Shown here piece after piece: positions 5,021 through 6,029 of a stretch of DNA of 6,029 bases (the stretch's first letter is position 1; the number at the start of each line of letters is the position of its first letter). This DNA is from an uncultured Lachnospiraceae bacterium. GTDB taxonomy: Bacteria > Bacillota > Clostridia > Lachnospirales > Lachnospiraceae. The stretch lies in assembly GCA_945492935.1 (NCBI GenBank), contig CALYVE010000122.1:1-6029 (forward strand). Direction: 5' to 3'. A program made the position numbers and the translations under genes. The notes below the pieces were generated by a model, which saw nothing but the letters and a program-made list of their open reading frames with translations, was not told the origin of the DNA and ran no database searches.

Positions 5021-5863
5021 ATGAGACTTAATCCGGATAACGGTTTTTTCCGTTTTCTATCACTGGTCAGCGATTTGCTGATGCTAAATGTTTTGTTTAT
5101 AATCACCTGCCTTCCTATTGTCACGATCGGACCGGCACTTACGGCCTTATATAGTGTATCTTTGGATATGATAAGGAAACGCTATCCTACAATATCAAGC
5201 TCGTACTTCAAGGCATTCAAAAAGCATTTTAAACAATCCATTTTGCTTTGGATTCCGATTTCTCTATTATATATGTTCTTCATTACAGATTTATACGTGA
5301 TATACAGGGTAATCGATCCGGTCTACAACATGTTCCAGATTCCTGTCTGGATTTTGTTATTCCTTTTATTCTCGATATCAATGTATGCTTTTCCATTGAT
5401 ATCAGCATATCCGAACAAAACGAAGGTCATCATTAAGAACTCTTTGCTCATAAGCCTTGCAAATGTTCCGACGACAATCTTCTATATTGTAATCCCTCTT
5501 GCAATCGCAAAGGTAGCTGTTACCGATTCTACAACCTTAGTATTCGTATTCAGTTTATTCTTGTTTTGGGGATTTGCAACAATCGCTTATGTGTACGCAT
5601 TTTTCATGAACCGAATATTTATCAAAATCGAAGATGCAGAGAGGGAACGTGCCAATCTTCCAACGCGTCATTTTCCTGTGGATATGCCTTATGACGAACG
5701 CTATTTATACACAGATGACGAAGAAAACATTGAGGACAAGGCTTCGGCTGAGGATAAAGATGTTATAGATGATAAGGATGCTATAGATAACAAAAAAGCT
5801 GCAGATGACAAGAATTCGGCTGATTCAAAGATCGATTCAAAGACTGATTCATCTTGCGAGTAA
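5021..5863 (+). CDS. yesL: YesL/DUF624-family membrane protein with acidic repeat tail
   Basis: A 280-aa membrane protein of the YesL (DUF624) family. Its function is not established; members recur beside carbohydrate ABC importers, so a role with sugar uptake or its regulation is inferred from context. About five hydrophobic segments are visible near residues 13-34, 73-95, 107-130, 138-165 and 170-197. The first ends in LPIVTIGPALTALY (31-44), the clearest family hallmark. After the last helix a charged region (200-230) leads to a hydrophilic tail of five hexapeptide repeats and three shorter DSK-like units (238-278), longer than the roughly 200-230 aa usual for YesL. The ATG at 5021 has AAAGGAG (5006-5012) eight bases upstream. 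The frame stays open back to 4793, but that extension has no RBS and crosses the predicted promoter. Divergent from the importer operon, with its own promoter and terminator. The symbol reflects family membership, not proven orthology. Confidence 0.85.
   Translation: MRLNPDNGFFRFLSLVSDLLMLNVLFIITCLPIVTIGPALTALYSVSLDMIRKRYPTISSSYFKAFKKHFKQSILLWIPISLLYMFFITDLYVIYRVIDPVYNMFQIPVWILLFLLFSISMYAFPLISAYPNKTKVIIKNSLLISLANVPTTIFYIVIPLAIAKVAVTDSTTLVFVFSLFLFWGFATIAYVYAFFMNRIFIKIEDAERERANLPTRHFPVDMPYDERYLYTDDEENIEDKASAEDKDVIDDKDAIDNKKAADDKNSADSKIDSKTDSSCE
5732..5845 (+). repeat. In-frame 18-bp/12-bp tandem repeats encoding the YesL tail
   Basis: Five consecutive 18-bp units (5732-5821) encode EDKASA, EDKDVI, DDKDAI, DNKKAA and DDKNSA, a degenerate [ED]-[DN]-K-x-x-[AI] hexapeptide. 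Two 12-bp units (5822-5833, 5834-5845) follow, encoding DSKI and DSKT, both starting GATTCAAAGA. A partial DSS ends just before the stop codon. The repeats have diverged in DNA but keep frame and residue pattern. Confidence 0.75.
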
Positions 5864-5897
5864 TATTGCTCAAAGCATAACTGAACATATTATTATA

Positions 5898-5937
5898 AAG
5901 GAAAACCCGGCTTGTCTACACAAACCGGGTTTTCTTT
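5898..5937. terminator. Rho-independent terminator after yesL, possibly bidirectional
   Basis: A 10-bp stem (GAAAACCCGG at 5901-5910 with CCGGGTTTTC at 5925-5934) is followed by TTT. Inside it a further 4-bp helix (TTGT 5912-5915 with ACAA 5920-5923) narrows the loop to CTAC. It starts about 35 bases after the yesL stop. The A-rich left arm gives a T-rich tract on the minus strand too, so it may also stop the converging gene, whose stop codon lies at its right edge. Confidence 0.82.
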
Positions 5938-6029
5938 ACCCTTCCAGCATCCAAGCTACGAAATCCTTCGCGCGTTCTACACGCTTGGAATCTCTTGGAA
6001 TACCAATTACAATTACTTCCCCTTCATCA
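5936..6029 (-). CDS. 3' end of an unrecognised gene (partial, last 30 codons)
   Basis: On the minus strand an uninterrupted frame enters at the right edge and ends with TAA at 5938-5936. It encodes 30 residues beginning DEGEVIVIGIPRDSKR and ending AKDFVAWMLEG. The hydrophobic strand VIVIGIP followed by a charged, helix-like end looks like the C-terminus of a soluble alpha/beta protein, but I do not recognise the family. The stop touches the terminator shared with yesL, which supports a real convergent gene end. The start and most of the gene are outside the window. Confidence 0.6.
   Translation of the reverse strand, partial: DEGEVIVIGIPRDSKRVERAKDFVAWMLEG

Noticed and set aside
5248..5436. 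Plus-strand 62-residue frame within yesL
   Set aside because: It is a shifted frame inside the membrane-spanning region of YesL without its own RBS.

Overview
The window looks like a piece of a low-to-moderate GC Firmicutes chromosome, most probably a gut or rumen Lachnospiraceae (Roseburia, Butyrivibrio or Agathobacter type). This rests on AT-rich intergenic DNA, consensus AGGAGG ribosome binding sites, and a lipoprotein linker made of TTAAP/TTAS-type repeats that is common in that family. The genus is a guess. No RNA genes, CRISPR, insertion sequences or phage genes are visible.

Layout, left to right. (1) Bases 1-16 are the first five codons of a minus-strand gene leaving the window, with a good RBS. 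(2) A near-consensus promoter at 95-123 drives an AraC/XylS-type regulator (167-1135, +), which ends at its own terminator. (3) Convergent to it is a three-gene minus-strand operon for a carbohydrate ABC importer of the CUT1 type. Its order is a solute-binding lipoprotein (4585-3146), a strong hairpin with a T-run, a MalF-type permease (3037-2084), and a MalG-type permease (2097-1255) overlapping it by 14 bp. It ends at a terminator facing the regulator's. (4) A 435-bp divergent intergenic region (4586-5020) holds an extended -10 promoter with a weak -35 for the importer and a separate promoter for yesL. It also holds a cluster of direct and inverted repeats that look like operator sites. (5) A YesL/DUF624 membrane protein (5021-5863, +) carries an unusual acidic hexapeptide-repeat tail. 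(6) A terminator is followed by the last 30 codons of an unrecognised minus-strand gene running off the right edge.

How it fits together (inference). The AraC-type protein probably senses a sugar or oligosaccharide through its cupin domain and activates the importer promoter, whose poor -35 suggests activator dependence. The lipoprotein captures the sugar and the two permeases carry it inward. No ATPase is encoded here, so a shared MsmK/UgpC-type ATPase from elsewhere is expected. YesL proteins recur beside such importers but have no settled function. No glycoside hydrolase is fully inside the window, so the substrate cannot be named. This is a recognisable class of sugar-uptake locus. I do not see an undescribed system; the least explained items are the repeat cluster at 4724-4800 and the YesL tail.
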